A stretch of 64,000 nt of DNA from Lachnospiraceae bacterium (lineage in GTDB: Bacteria; Bacillota; Clostridia; Lachnospirales; Lachnospiraceae). Of this stretch, positions 51,709-61,609 are shown piece after piece. Positions within the stretch are counted from its first letter, which is position 1; each line of letters starts with the position of its first letter. The DNA lies in assembly GCA_017427775.1 (NCBI GenBank), contig JAFRSD010000009.1, positions 1 to 64,000 of the forward strand, written 5' to 3'. Both the position numbers and the translations under genes were made by a program. Below the pieces are notes generated by a model. That model was not told the origin of the DNA, ran no database searches, and saw nothing but the letters and a program-made list of their open reading frames with translations.

Positions 51709-52443
51709 ATGCGGACAGACGGTGAACAATTCATCCGGACGGAGTGGCTGATCGGGCAAGAGGGGTTACAGAAGCTTGCAAACAGTCATGTGGCCGTGTT
51801 CGGTCTCGGCGGCGTCGGCGGCTATGTTGTGGAAGCCCTGGCGCGGGCAGGCGTCGGAGAACTGTCGCTGGTCGATAAGGATGACATCAGCGTGAGTAAC
51901 CTGAACCGTCAGATTCTAGCTCTTAACAGCACTGTCGGCAAGCCTAAGACGGAGGTTGCGGCAGCGCGTGTGGCGGATATCAATCCGGAAATTAAGGTTC
52001 ATCTGTATCAGAAGTTCTTCCTGCCGGACAATGCGGACGAATTCCCTTTCTCCGACTGGGACTATGTTGTTGACGCCATCGATACGGTAACGGCCAAAAT
52101 CACCCTTGTAGAGCGCTCTAAAGCGGCGGGAGTGCCGATTATCTGCTCGATGGGTACCGGCAATAAACTCCATCCTGAAATGTTCGAGGTCGCCGATATT
52201 TCAAAGACGTCGGTGTGTCCGCTTGCCAAGGTTATGCGCCGCGAGTTGAAGACGCGCGGTATCACGCATGTGAAGGTGGTGTATTCGAAGGAGACGCCGC
52301 TCGACGTGGGGCAGCGTACACCGGGAAGCATTTCCTTTGTCCCGCCGGTTGCAGGACTGATCCTTGCCGGAGAGGTGATAAAGGACTTGACTGCTTATAG
52401 GATTGACAGAGAGGATTGTGGGGGAAAGAAAGATGGAGAATAA
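51709..52443 (+). CDS. tcdA: tRNA threonylcarbamoyladenosine dehydratase
   Basis: A 244-residue E1-like (ThiF/MoeB) enzyme that uses ATP to cyclise t6A to ct6A at position 37 of ANN-decoding tRNAs. It shows RTEWLIGQEGLQKLANSHVAVFGLGGVGGYVVEALARAGV (nucleotide loop), LVDKDDISVSNLNRQILA, DYVVDAIDTVTAKI and the TcdA-typical CSMGTGNKLHPEMFEV and KVVYSKE near residues 190-196. The ATG at 51709 follows GGAGCGGGAAAGC; an ATG 15 bases earlier has no site. It acts downstream of the Sua5 product encoded at 12.5 kb. Confidence 0.95.
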   Translation: MRTDGEQFIRTEWLIGQEGLQKLANSHVAVFGLGGVGGYVVEALARAGVGELSLVDKDDISVSNLNRQILALNSTVGKPKTEVAAARVADINPEIKVHLYQKFFLPDNADEFPFSDWDYVVDAIDTVTAKITLVERSKAAGVPIICSMGTGNKLHPEMFEVADISKTSVCPLAKVMRRELKTRGITHVKVVYSKETPLDVGQRTPGSISFVPPVAGLILAGEVIKDLTAYRIDREDCGGKKDGE

Positions 52444-53755
52444 GAAAAGTATATGGAAAACAATCTCATCGTGTTTGGCTATTGAAATAATCGTTCTGGC
52501 GGTGATAATCAACTTGTCGTTTCGATTATTCAAGAGCACAAGGGATAATGTTTATTATACGGTGGAGGAAAGATTTACGGCCCTTTACGGAGCCTGGGGA
52601 TATAGACCGGATATTTCCCGTCTCATGGAAGAAACGCGGATGCGTGGCAGAACTGAAAACGGAGCGGGCGCAATTATATTTGGGATGAACAGTTACTATA
52701 AGGCAGCGCTCGGCCCGAATCAATTTTCCGGCCGCGACGATTATGAACAGGAGATGGAGGATTATAAGGATTGTATCCGGGTTAAGGCGGTATGTCGTAT
52801 GCCGTATTACACTGACGGACACGAAGAGGAATTAAAACTAGATGGGTCCTCGGCACTTCTGTCTTTCATTGTGACTGAACAGAATGAGGGAGATGCGGAA
52901 TCGGAGACAGTAAGAAAAGAATATATCTGGGATTTAAGCCGGTATTTATCAGAAAAACAATTTAATGAACTGGTTTCGTTTGAAACCAGTACCGGCGAGC
53001 TTCATGTGCTGAAACTTTGGGGATACCGGGATGCAGACGGGATTGTTCCAACCGGTTTGAGAGTAAGAGGAGGATATAATGATTATCCTCATGAAATACA
53101 ATTCGTAAACACGTCCGAAAATGCAACGCTGCTTTATGAAAAAGGCAATTCCGCATCGGGCTATGCGGAATTGTATATTTGCAGACAGTCGGACGAATGG
53201 AAAGAGCCGTCTTCTGATAAGCGGTACAAAAGCATCTTCTCGGATAGGTATTACTACGAGTACAGTTATTCGTCATTGCTGGACGACAAAGCTTCTGTAC
53301 TGCTCGTTGAGAAAGATGATACAACCTTAAACTTTTCGGAAAACGAACCCGGCTCGGTAAAATATGAGGTTCTGGTTGATGTAAATCTTGTTGCGAAGCG
53401 AAAAGCAAGCCGGAAGATTCTTCTTCTGGCTTTGTGGGGACAGCTGGCAGCGTTTTGTTTTATGCTGTATGATTGCGTGCAGAAGAGAGAACATCGTATT
53501 TCGAAAGAGCCGTCGGAAGTAAGACAATTTGATTCGGCAGCTGCTTTCATGCGGGGAGCATTCGCTTCATTGGTTTATTCAGTGGTAGTATTTAGTGAAG
53601 CATTCTTCTGCTTAGGAACAATTGAAGATGCATACTTCTGGTTGTATCTTTCACTAATCCTAGTAGGTTACCTGTTTTGCATTATCTCTCTCATAGGCTT
53701 TCTTCGGGAAGGAAGAAAACAACGCAATACCCAAAACAATCCAACCGAATCATAA
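52433..53755 (+). CDS. Unknown membrane protein with large extracytoplasmic domain
   Basis: A 440-residue protein of unknown family. One helix at about residues 12-32 is followed by some 290 extracytoplasmic residues rich in Tyr, Glu and Ser, then three helices at about 320-340, 375-397 and 402-425. The layout resembles sensor proteins but no kinase, cyclase or HAMP domain is present. It starts at ATG 52433 after GGGGGAAAGAAAG and overlaps the end of tcdA by 11 bases, so it is translationally coupled to it. Its base composition is clearly more AT-rich than tcdA and the acidic gene, which may mean later acquisition. Confidence 0.65.
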   Translation: MENKKSIWKTISSCLAIEIIVLAVIINLSFRLFKSTRDNVYYTVEERFTALYGAWGYRPDISRLMEETRMRGRTENGAGAIIFGMNSYYKAALGPNQFSGRDDYEQEMEDYKDCIRVKAVCRMPYYTDGHEEELKLDGSSALLSFIVTEQNEGDAESETVRKEYIWDLSRYLSEKQFNELVSFETSTGELHVLKLWGYRDADGIVPTGLRVRGGYNDYPHEIQFVNTSENATLLYEKGNSASGYAELYICRQSDEWKEPSSDKRYKSIFSDRYYYEYSYSSLLDDKASVLLVEKDDTTLNFSENEPGSVKYEVLVDVNLVAKRKASRKILLLALWGQLAAFCFMLYDCVQKREHRISKEPSEVRQFDSAAAFMRGAFASLVYSVVVFSEAFFCLGTIEDAYFWLYLSLILVGYLFCIISLIGFLREGRKQRNTQNNPTES

Positions 53756-53757
53756 AA

Positions 53758-53790
53758 AACAGCCGCTTCCCCGGAAACGGCTGTTCTCGT
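53758..53790 (-). terminator. Terminator of the DxxGDG-repeat gene
   Basis: AACAGCCG/CGGCTGTT (53758-53765 with 53778-53785); on the minus strand the stem is followed by TTTTTTATG, on the plus strand only by TTCTCG. Confidence 0.75.
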
Positions 53791-53804
53791 AAGTCCCAAA
53801 TGTT

Positions 53805-54146
53805 TTAGTTAAAATCCGTATAGATGGTATCCAGGTCGCCGTCGCCGGTCGTGTCAGTCAGAACTGTGTCGACCTCGCCGTCGCCGGTGGTGTCAAGAAG
53901 AACGGTATCGATCTTGCCGTCGCCGGTCGTATCAAGCATAAACGTGTCAACATTGCCGTCTCCAGAACGGTCGGACACATAAACGGGTTTATCGGATACG
54001 GCATCCTCTTCGAAGATATCCTCGTTGTCTTCGCCTTCCTCAAAAACCTGTTCCTTGAAACGCTTGCGATTGATCACGCGAATGACTGCGAACACACCGA
54101 GAACAACTGCTACGGCGCCGCAGATATAGCCGATTATTTTCTTCAT
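53805..54146 (-). CDS. Membrane-anchored protein with four DxxGDG calcium-loop repeats
   Basis: A 113-residue protein. One N-terminal helix (residues about 5-24), a basic stop (RKRFK), an acidic linker (EEGEDNEDIFEEDA), then four 13-residue repeats at the C terminus: DRSGDGNVDTFML, DTTGDGKIDTVLL, DTTGDGEVDTVLT and DTTGDGDLDTIYT. DxxGDGxxD is the calcium-binding loop pattern of dockerin, EF-hand-like and thrombospondin type 3 repeats. The protein probably presents a small calcium-stabilised stalk or acts as a calcium buffer. GAAGGAGG precedes the ATG. Function unknown. Confidence 0.8.
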   Translation of the reverse strand: MKKIIGYICGAVAVVLGVFAVIRVINRKRFKEQVFEEGEDNEDIFEEDAVSDKPVYVSDRSGDGNVDTFMLDTTGDGKIDTVLLDTTGDGEVDTVLTDTTGDGDLDTIYTDFN

Positions 54147-54186
54147 GTAAACCCTCCTTCTGCATTTTCACGCGTTCAGTAGAAAA

Positions 54187-54215
54187 ATTATAGCAAATGA
54201 GGGCGGAAAATGCAA
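54187..54215 (-). promoter_or_regulatory. Promoter of the DxxGDG-repeat gene
   Basis: On the minus strand TTGCAT (54210-54215), a 17-bp spacer and a perfect TATAAT (54187-54192). Confidence 0.75.
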
Positions 54216-54255
54216 CGCATTTTCCCCTTTACAGGCGGGAATCGTATTATTTTCC

Positions 54256-54284
54256 TTGCGAAAACAGGGGCGCGCGGATATAAT
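54256..54284 (+). promoter_or_regulatory. Promoter of the 289-residue membrane protein gene
   Basis: TTGCGA (54256-54261), a 17-bp spacer and a perfect TATAAT (54279-54284). Confidence 0.75.
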
Positions 54285-54331
54285 TAACTCTGTAGTGACT
54301 TTTTTATATGCGCACGCATAAGGGAGGAAAT

Positions 54332-55201
54332 ATGAAGAATAAGAATGCATGGGTCGGTATCGGCATTTTTGCGCTGGTCGGAATCTTTATGCTGTTCTCC
54401 GGCATTAAGGATTATTTCGGACTGAAGAACGCAACGAAGGTTAAGGACGTTAAGGCTGACCAGATTAAGGCAGGCATGATGCTTTCCGGCGAGACCGAGA
54501 TCGTCTGGGATTATTATTGCTATGAGACAAGCGACGGCAACGAGACTTACCGCTGGTATCTGGTTCCGCTTGATTCGACCTGTACAAAGTTTATCGGCGT
54601 TAAAGTTCACAGGAAACTGTTTGATTCATACGAGGCTGTTTATGCCAGCACAGCCGATTATTATAACGGCAAGACGGACCGTCTGACCAAGAAGATCAGT
54701 TATCAGGGTAAAGTTACAAAGATCAAGGATGAGGTCAAGAACAATCTGAACCGTTATGCGAAGGAGCTCGGCATTACCAATGTGGATGAGTTCTTCCTGC
54801 CGTATGCCATCGAGCTGAAGACGACCATGAGTTCCGTTCGGAGCATCGTGATCGGTGCCGTGTGCATTGGTCTCGCAATTCTGATCCTCATTCTGGCCAT
54901 TGTCGGCGAGAAGAAGGATAAGCAGACCGAGGAGAATACCTTTGCGCAGATCAAGGTAAATCCCGGCTGGATGAACGGCTACACGATCAACAATGACGAG
55001 CTCAGCAGCCTTGCGAACGGCGACTTAAGCGCAGCGGAAGCAAAGGAAGATGCGGAAGGGCTGGCAGCCGATTCGGAAGCGATGGCTTCCGAAGAGTTTG
55101 ATGCCGTTCAGTATGCGGCGGAGAATGCGGAAGCTGAGGCCGAGGAAGCCGCAGAAAAAGTAAAAGACGAGATTGTTGCGGACAAGATCGACGTACTGTA
55201 A
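54332..55201 (+). CDS. Unknown two-helix membrane protein with acidic tail
   Basis: A 289-residue protein. A helix at about residues 8-24 and a second at about 163-185 flank an extracytoplasmic domain of about 135 residues (WDYYCYETSDGNETYRWYLVPLD, then YASTADYYNGKTDRLTKK). The C-terminal 100 residues are cytoplasmic and end in an Ala/Glu-rich helix (YAAENAEAEAEEAAEKVKDE). I do not recognise the family with confidence. The start follows AGGGAGG and a good promoter. The tail composition resembles that of the giant acidic protein nearby. Confidence 0.65.
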   Translation: MKNKNAWVGIGIFALVGIFMLFSGIKDYFGLKNATKVKDVKADQIKAGMMLSGETEIVWDYYCYETSDGNETYRWYLVPLDSTCTKFIGVKVHRKLFDSYEAVYASTADYYNGKTDRLTKKISYQGKVTKIKDEVKNNLNRYAKELGITNVDEFFLPYAIELKTTMSSVRSIVIGAVCIGLAILILILAIVGEKKDKQTEENTFAQIKVNPGWMNGYTINNDELSSLANGDLSAAEAKEDAEGLAADSEAMASEEFDAVQYAAENAEAEAEEAAEKVKDEIVADKIDVL

Positions 55202-55234
55202 CGCGTCAGCGATTTCGTAAAAATATTATGTCTT

Positions 55235-55252
55235 ACCGGAGATTGCTCCGGT
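55235..55252 (+). terminator. Hairpin upstream of nfnA
   Basis: ACCGGAG/CTCCGGT (7-bp stem, 4-base loop) followed by TTATG. It is weak as a terminator and lies 27 bases before nfnA. Confidence 0.4.
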
Positions 55253-55279
55253 TTATGACAGCACACCAGGAGAAGGAAA

Positions 55280-56167
55280 ATGTATCGTATCATTTCAAAA
55301 GAAGAGCCTGCAGCCAACATCTTCACGATGGTTGTGGAAGCACCTCGTGTGGCGAAGAACTGTCTCCCGGGACAGTTCATTATTCTGCGTGTCGATGAGG
55401 AAGGCGAGCGGATTCCGCTCACCATTTGCGATTATGACCGCGAAGCGGGAACCATCACGATCGTATTTCAGATTGTCGGAGCGACGAGCCTTCGTCTTTC
55501 CGAGCTGAATGTGGGAGATGAACTGGCGGATTTCGTGGGACCGCTCGGTAAGCCGTCCGAGTTCTGCGAGACGCCGGTGGAAGAGTTGAAGAAGAAAAGC
55601 ATTCTTTTCGTAGCCGGCGGTGTCGGAACCGCACCTGTATATCCGCAGGTTAAATGGCTGAAGGAACAGGGCGTTCCGTCGGACGTTATCATCGGGGCGA
55701 AGAACAAGAGCTTCGTCATTCTCGAAGAGGAGATGAAGGCTGTTGCCGCCAATGTGTATGTCACGACCGACGACGGTTCCTACGGACGGAGCGGTATGGT
55801 CACAAAATGCATCGAGGATCTGATCGCGGAAGGAAAGCACTATGATGTGTGCGTTGCGATCGGACCGATGATCATGATGAAATTCTGCGCGCTGACGACC
55901 AAGAAATACGGGATCAAGACGGTAGTGTCCATGAACCCGATCATGGTCGACGGAACGGGCATGTGCGGCGGATGCCGTCTGATGGTCGGTGGCGAGGTTA
56001 AATTTGCCTGTGTGGACGGACCGGAGTTTGACGGACATCTCGTGGACTTTGACCAGGCCATGAAGCGTTCCGCCCAGTACAAGACTGCGGAAGGCCGCGC
56101 ATATCTGAAGGAAAAGGAAGGCAATACGCACCACGGCGGTTGCGGAAACTGCGGAGGTGATAAGTAA
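55280..56167 (+). CDS. nfnA: NADH-dependent ferredoxin:NADP oxidoreductase, small subunit
   Basis: A 295-residue FAD/[2Fe-2S] protein. The flavin domain has PGQFIILRVDEEGERIPLTICDYD near residues 35-58, the nucleotide site LFVAGGVGTAPVYPQVKWL near 113-131, and the cluster ligands at the C terminus are DGTGMCGGCRLMVGGEVKFACVDGP near 222-246. This is the electron-bifurcating NfnA subunit, also annotated as a glutamate-synthase or dihydroorotate-dehydrogenase partner. An odd His/Gly/Cys-rich end (HHGGCGNCGGDK) follows. It overlaps nfnB by one base (TAATG). Confidence 0.92.
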   Translation: MYRIISKEEPAANIFTMVVEAPRVAKNCLPGQFIILRVDEEGERIPLTICDYDREAGTITIVFQIVGATSLRLSELNVGDELADFVGPLGKPSEFCETPVEELKKKSILFVAGGVGTAPVYPQVKWLKEQGVPSDVIIGAKNKSFVILEEEMKAVAANVYVTTDDGSYGRSGMVTKCIEDLIAEGKHYDVCVAIGPMIMMKFCALTTKKYGIKTVVSMNPIMVDGTGMCGGCRLMVGGEVKFACVDGPEFDGHLVDFDQAMKRSAQYKTAEGRAYLKEKEGNTHHGGCGNCGGDK

Positions 56168-57558
56168 TGGGTGACCCGATGAAAAAGGTTCCGGTACGGG
56201 AACAGGACGCGAAAGAGCGTGCAACCAACTTCAAAGAGGTATGTCTCGGGTATAATGCCGCAGAGGCTGTTGAGGAGGCACAGCGCTGTCTCGGCTGCAA
56301 GAAGCCCCTTTGTGTGGAAGGATGTCCGGTTAACATCAATATCCCCGGCTTCATTTCCTATGTTAAGACCGGTGAGTTCGACAAGGCGTATGCCGTGATC
56401 AGTCAGTCGAGTTCGCTGCCTTCGGTATGCGGAAGAGTATGTCCGCAGGAGCGTCAGTGCGAAGGACGCTGTATCCGCGGCATCAAAGGCGAGTCGATTG
56501 CCATCGGAAAGCTTGAGCGGTTCGTCGGAGATACCGCAAGAACAGAAGGATGGGCGCCTTCTACAGAAGTAGAACCAAATGGACATAAGGTTGCCGTGAT
56601 CGGTTCCGGGCCTGCCGGACTGACCTGCGCAGGCGATCTGGCGAAGCTCGGATACAGCGTGACGATATTCGAAGCGCTTCATAAACCGGGCGGAGTACTC
56701 GTATACGGTATCCCGGAATTCCGTCTTCCGAAGGACGACGTTGTGATTCCGGAGATTGAAAATATCAAGAAACTCGGCGTGAAGATCGAGACCAACGTCA
56801 TCGTCGGCAAGTCGGTAACCATCGACCAGCTTATCAATGACGAAGGGTTTGAGGCCGTATTTGTCGGCTCGGGTGCCGGCCTTCCGAAGTTCATGGGAAT
56901 TCCGGGAGAGCAGGCGAACGGCGTATTTTCCGCCAATGAGTACCTGACAAGAAGCAATCTGATGAAGGCGTACGATGAGGACAGTGATACCCCGATCATG
57001 CGCGCTAAATGTGTCGCCGTCATCGGCGGCGGAAACGTGGCAATGGATGCCGCGAGAACCGCGCTTCGTCTCGGTGCCGAGACACACATCGTATACAGAA
57101 GAAGCGAAGCCGAGCTTCCCGCACGTGCCGAGGAAGTGCACCATGCGAAAGAGGAAGGCATTATCTTCGATCTGCTGTGCAACCCCGAGGAGATTCTCGT
57201 GGATGAGACCGGCTGGGTAAGCGGAATCCGCTGCGTACGGATGGAACTCGGTGAGCCCGATGCTTCCGGCCGCCGCAGACCGGTTGAGATCCCCGGTTCC
57301 CAGTTCGTGATTGACGTTGACATGGTGATCATGGCGCTCGGAACGAGTCCGAATCCGCTTCTCGTAAGTACGACCAAGGGCATGGATGTGAACCGCCACG
57401 GCGGACTCATCATCAATGAGGAGTCGTGCATGACGACGAGAGACGGCGTATTTGCCGGCGGCGATGCCGTAACCGGCGCCGCGACCGTAATCCTCGCGAT
57501 GGGTGCGGGCAAAGCAGCCGCGAAGGGAATCGACGAATACCTGAAGGCCAAGGCATGA
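56167..57558 (+). CDS. nfnB: NADPH-dependent glutamate synthase-type subunit (NfnB)
   Basis: A 463-residue protein with N-terminal Cys motifs for two [4Fe-4S] clusters (AQRCLGCKKPLCVEGCPVNI and GRVCPQERQCEGRC) and two nucleotide domains: FAD loop AVIGSGPAGLTCAGDLAKLGY near residues 140-160 and NADPH loop VAVIGGGNVAMDAARTALRLG near 279-299. This is the large subunit of NfnAB, which bifurcates electrons between NADPH, NAD+ and ferredoxin. A GltD-like role with a separate glutamate synthase is less likely because no large gltB is near. With gdhA it would supply or use NADPH for glutamate formation. Confidence 0.93.
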   Translation: MGDPMKKVPVREQDAKERATNFKEVCLGYNAAEAVEEAQRCLGCKKPLCVEGCPVNINIPGFISYVKTGEFDKAYAVISQSSSLPSVCGRVCPQERQCEGRCIRGIKGESIAIGKLERFVGDTARTEGWAPSTEVEPNGHKVAVIGSGPAGLTCAGDLAKLGYSVTIFEALHKPGGVLVYGIPEFRLPKDDVVIPEIENIKKLGVKIETNVIVGKSVTIDQLINDEGFEAVFVGSGAGLPKFMGIPGEQANGVFSANEYLTRSNLMKAYDEDSDTPIMRAKCVAVIGGGNVAMDAARTALRLGAETHIVYRRSEAELPARAEEVHHAKEEGIIFDLLCNPEEILVDETGWVSGIRCVRMELGEPDASGRRRPVEIPGSQFVIDVDMVIMALGTSPNPLLVSTTKGMDVNRHGGLIINEESCMTTRDGVFAGGDAVTGAATVILAMGAGKAAAKGIDEYLKAKA

Positions 57559-57580
57559 GCCGAATAGAATAAGAAATGGC

Positions 57581-57611
57581 ACCGCCGGTTCGTCTGAGCC
57601 GGCGGTTTTTC
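57581..57611 (+). terminator. Terminator of nfnAB
   Basis: ACCGCCGGTTC pairs with GAGCCGGCGGT (11 bp with one wobble), followed by TTTTTCAT. Confidence 0.88.
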
Positions 57612-57775
57612 ATATGGAAAAGTAGCATGTGAAAAGGCTTTTTCAAATCGGATAATATACTCCCATTTTCGCTAATATATTCTATGTCCAATCGCGGACG
57701 ATTCCGTTACAATGGAATTATCTTGAAGGATAATGGGATGTTTCGCAAAACTATATTATGAAAGGAACGTGAATT

Positions 57776-58954
57776 ATGGATAATTTCAGTTTTTATGCAC
57801 CGACTTATTTTGCATTCGGCAGAGGCGCGGAGAACCGCGCAGGGGAACTTGTTAAGAAATTCGGAGGCACTAAGGTGCTCATTCACTACGGCGGCGGATC
57901 GGTTGTCCGCTCCGGACTTTTGGACCGCGTGAAGGATTCGCTGAAGGCGGAGGGCATCGCATTTGCCGAACTCGGAGGCGTAAAGCCCAACCCGAGAAGC
58001 GGACTGGTGTACGAAGGTATTGAGCTTTGCCGCAAGGAAGGCGTGGACTTCATCCTCGCAGTCGGCGGCGGCAGTACGATCGACTCTTCGAAGGCAATCG
58101 CGGCAGGCACAGTTTATGACGGCGACTTCTGGGATTTCTATGAAGGAAAGCCGGTTACGAAGGCGCTTCCGGTCGGAACGGTTCTGACGATCGCGGCAGC
58201 CGGCTCCGAAGGATCCCCGGACTCCGTTATCACGAAGGAAGAGGGCATGTTCAAGCGCGGTGCAAGCGGTCCGGCTTACCGCCCGAAGTTCTCCATCCTG
58301 AATCCCGAACTGACCTGCACGCTTCCCGCATACCAGACCGCGTGCGGTGCAACGGATATCATCGCGCACCTTTACGAGCGCTACCTGACCAACACGAAGA
58401 ACGTGCAGACAACCGACCGTATGATCGAAGCGCTGATCATGGCGATGGTTGAGGAGACTCCGAAGGTTATCGCCGATTCGAACAATTACGATGCGCGGGC
58501 AAATATCATGTGGGCCGGAATGATGGCACACAACAACTCCTGCGGTGTCGGCCGCAGTCAGGACTGGACGAGCCACCAGATCGAGCACGAGCTGTCCGCA
58601 CTGTATGACTGTGCGCACGGCGCCGGTCTTGCGGTTACGATGCCCGCCGTGTTCCGTTATAATATGAAGCACGATCCCGCCCGTTTCGCGCAGATCGCGA
58701 CGCGTGTATGGGGTGTTCCGATGAACGAGAAGGATCTCGAGGAAACCGCGCTTGCCGGTATCAACGCATTGCAGAAATTCCTCTGCTCGATCGGCATGCC
58801 GAAGAACTTTGCGGAGCTCGGCGCGAAGAAAGAGGATATCGAGTATCTCGCCAATACATGCTGCTACGGCGACGGAAGCGGCAATGGTAAAATCTACGGT
58901 TTTACCGTGCTGGATAAGGAGGACGTGCGTAACATTTTTCGCATGATGGTATAG
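57776..58954 (+). CDS. Iron-containing alcohol dehydrogenase (BdhA/YugJ type)
   Basis: A 392-residue group III alcohol dehydrogenase that reduces aldehydes such as butyraldehyde or acetaldehyde with NAD(P)H. It shows the NAD loop HYGGGSVVRSGLLDRV near residues 37-52, GGGSTIDSSKAIAAG near 98-112, and the iron-binding segment ACGATDIIAHLYERYL near 190-205 with the HQIEHELSALYDCAHGAGLAV motif (three His ligands) near 263-283. The N-terminal NFSFYAPTYFAFGRG is close to BdhA. GAAAGGAACGTGAATT precedes the ATG. It is transcribed alone, between nfnAB and gdhA, and would recycle NAD(P)H in fermentation. Confidence 0.92.
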   Translation: MDNFSFYAPTYFAFGRGAENRAGELVKKFGGTKVLIHYGGGSVVRSGLLDRVKDSLKAEGIAFAELGGVKPNPRSGLVYEGIELCRKEGVDFILAVGGGSTIDSSKAIAAGTVYDGDFWDFYEGKPVTKALPVGTVLTIAAAGSEGSPDSVITKEEGMFKRGASGPAYRPKFSILNPELTCTLPAYQTACGATDIIAHLYERYLTNTKNVQTTDRMIEALIMAMVEETPKVIADSNNYDARANIMWAGMMAHNNSCGVGRSQDWTSHQIEHELSALYDCAHGAGLAVTMPAVFRYNMKHDPARFAQIATRVWGVPMNEKDLEETALAGINALQKFLCSIGMPKNFAELGAKKEDIEYLANTCCYGDGSGNGKIYGFTVLDKEDVRNIFRMMV

Positions 58955-58957
58955 CGG

Positions 58958-58982
58958 AAAACCTGTAAAAGCGGGTTTTTGT
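58958..58982 (+). terminator. Terminator after the alcohol dehydrogenase gene
   Basis: AAAACCTG and CGGGTTTT form a 7-of-8 stem, followed by T residues. Confidence 0.6.
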
Positions 58983-59012
58983 AAATTTTGTATTATTGTA
59001 TACAAAAAAGTA

Positions 59013-59041
59013 TTGCAATCGAAAAAAGCATGATATATAAT
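59013..59041 (+). promoter_or_regulatory. Sigma-A promoter of gdhA
   Basis: TTGCAA (59013-59018), a 17-bp spacer and a perfect TATAAT (59036-59041). Confidence 0.85.
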
Positions 59042-59043
59042 TC

Positions 59044-59080
59044 TGTCCGTGTGGTGCATTTTCCGCACGGACAGATTGTT
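59044..59080 (+). promoter_or_regulatory. 5'-terminal hairpin in the gdhA leader
   Basis: CTGTCCGTGTGG and CCGCACGGACAG (59044-59055 with 59064-59075) form a 12-bp stem with one wobble, then ATTGTTTT. It begins almost at the expected transcript start and could protect the mRNA 5' end or act as a simple attenuator. Confidence 0.55.
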
Positions 59081-59126
59081 TTAAGGAGAATGTTCCGCGA
59101 CAATCCTGATTGATATTTTCTGATAG

Positions 59127-60485
<1,359 letters not shown>

Positions 60486-60599
60486 TAGCCGAAAGCTTTT
60501 CAATGAATTCAAAACCCCCGCTGTTAGAGGGTTGAACTTAGGGATTTGTAGAACAAGCAAATTTAAGCCGACCTTCTTCAAGCGGAACAACGAAAAGAA

Positions 60600-60645
60600 C
60601 GACCATGTAAGAGTGAAATGCTCCTGCATGGTCGCTTTCTTATTT
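60600..60645 (+). terminator. Terminator of gdhA
   Basis: CGACCATG (60600-60607) pairs with CATGGTCG (60627-60634), with further inner pairing GAG/CTC, followed by CTTTCTTATTT. It overlaps the 3' end of the HEPN gene on the other strand. Confidence 0.75.
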
Positions 60646-61596
60646 CAGTGCATTTATAAAGTTGGTTAGCACGCCGTTCCAAGAGTTCCATTGCCCTACA
60701 GATTTTACGACTGCTGATTGATACTGTGAATAGTCGATTCCGAGCAATGAAAGAATTACCGTTCTGTATAGGTGACAGAGTTTAACCAAATATAGAATCG
60801 ATTCTGCGCCGGATAAATATTTGTCTGTCGGCTGATTCCTTTTTATATGCATGATGCGATTTCTTGTGTTGACAAGAGTTTGAAGAAATTTACCTTTGTT
60901 TGCGCTGTATTCTTCGGCAAAGATATCTTGTCCGTATTTTGAAATGACAGCATCAATGCACATTTTCAATGTTGTTGTTTTCTCGCCGGGTTTCAAGCTC
61001 GGAAAAAAGGTGTCATATAATCCAATGATTTCTGCCATAGGCTCAAGGCATTCAATAAAATTAGCACATTTTACATCATGTGTTACCCCGGTATCGGCTA
61101 TGTTATATAAAGCAACTTGATGCACGATATCCAATTCATCCTGCAATTGCATCCATTTTGTGATTAGCTCTGGAGACAAGACTGTATCATACATCAGAAA
61201 TGCATGGTCAGAATAACAATAAGCAGGATCGGTTTTGCAGTACGACAATCTTCTTGACAAACATTCCTGTGCATATGAAGTATAATCAACTTCTGTAGTT
61301 GTATCTCCAGAAAAGGTTAGAGATTCTACGACATAGAACCTTCCATCGAGGAGCATAAGCAACCGTTCGATTATGGTATAGATGTCCCATAGGGTTTTCA
61401 TTTTGACAGGTATGTCTGCCGAGATGGTTATCGTTCTTTTCAAGCACTGCTCAATAATAATGTGTAGTTTGCTGCCATCGTGTTCATAATCAAATATGGC
61501 AGAATGAGGACCTCCAAGGATGCCCTCATTTTTAACTTCAACGCTTAATGACGAGCAACTCTTATCCCCAGCATTAATAAATTCGGCATCGTTCAC
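60640..61596 (-). CDS. HEPN-domain protein (ApeA-like), probable anti-phage effector
   Basis: A 318-residue protein. The N-terminal half (about residues 25-165) is mixed alpha/beta and resembles the ApeA N-terminal domain in the ETLW-like KMKTLWDIYTIIERLLMLLDG segment. The C-terminal half is all-helical with a HEPN ribonuclease motif R-x4-H at 245-250 (RNRIMH), preceded by KGKFLQTLVNT. HEPN nucleases of this type cause abortive infection by cutting RNA. The likely start is GTG, nine bases after AGGGGG. It is the last gene of a minus-strand operon with the helicase-nuclease 13 bases upstream. Family name is inference; the HEPN motif is seen directly. Confidence 0.72.
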   Translation of the reverse strand: MNDAEFINAGDKSCSSLSVEVKNEGILGGPHSAIFDYEHDGSKLHIIIEQCLKRTITISADIPVKMKTLWDIYTIIERLLMLLDGRFYVVESLTFSGDTTTEVDYTSYAQECLSRRLSYCKTDPAYCYSDHAFLMYDTVLSPELITKWMQLQDELDIVHQVALYNIADTGVTHDVKCANFIECLEPMAEIIGLYDTFFPSLKPGEKTTTLKMCIDAVISKYGQDIFAEEYSANKGKFLQTLVNTRNRIMHIKRNQPTDKYLSGAESILYLVKLCHLYRTVILSLLGIDYSQYQSAVVKSVGQWNSWNGVLTNFINALK

Positions 61597-61609
61597 TTTA
61601 TGATACCCC

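Noticed and set aside
53805-54146. A true dockerin
   Set aside because: Dockerins have two 22-residue loop-helix repeats; here there are four 13-residue loops without the helix and with a membrane anchor.
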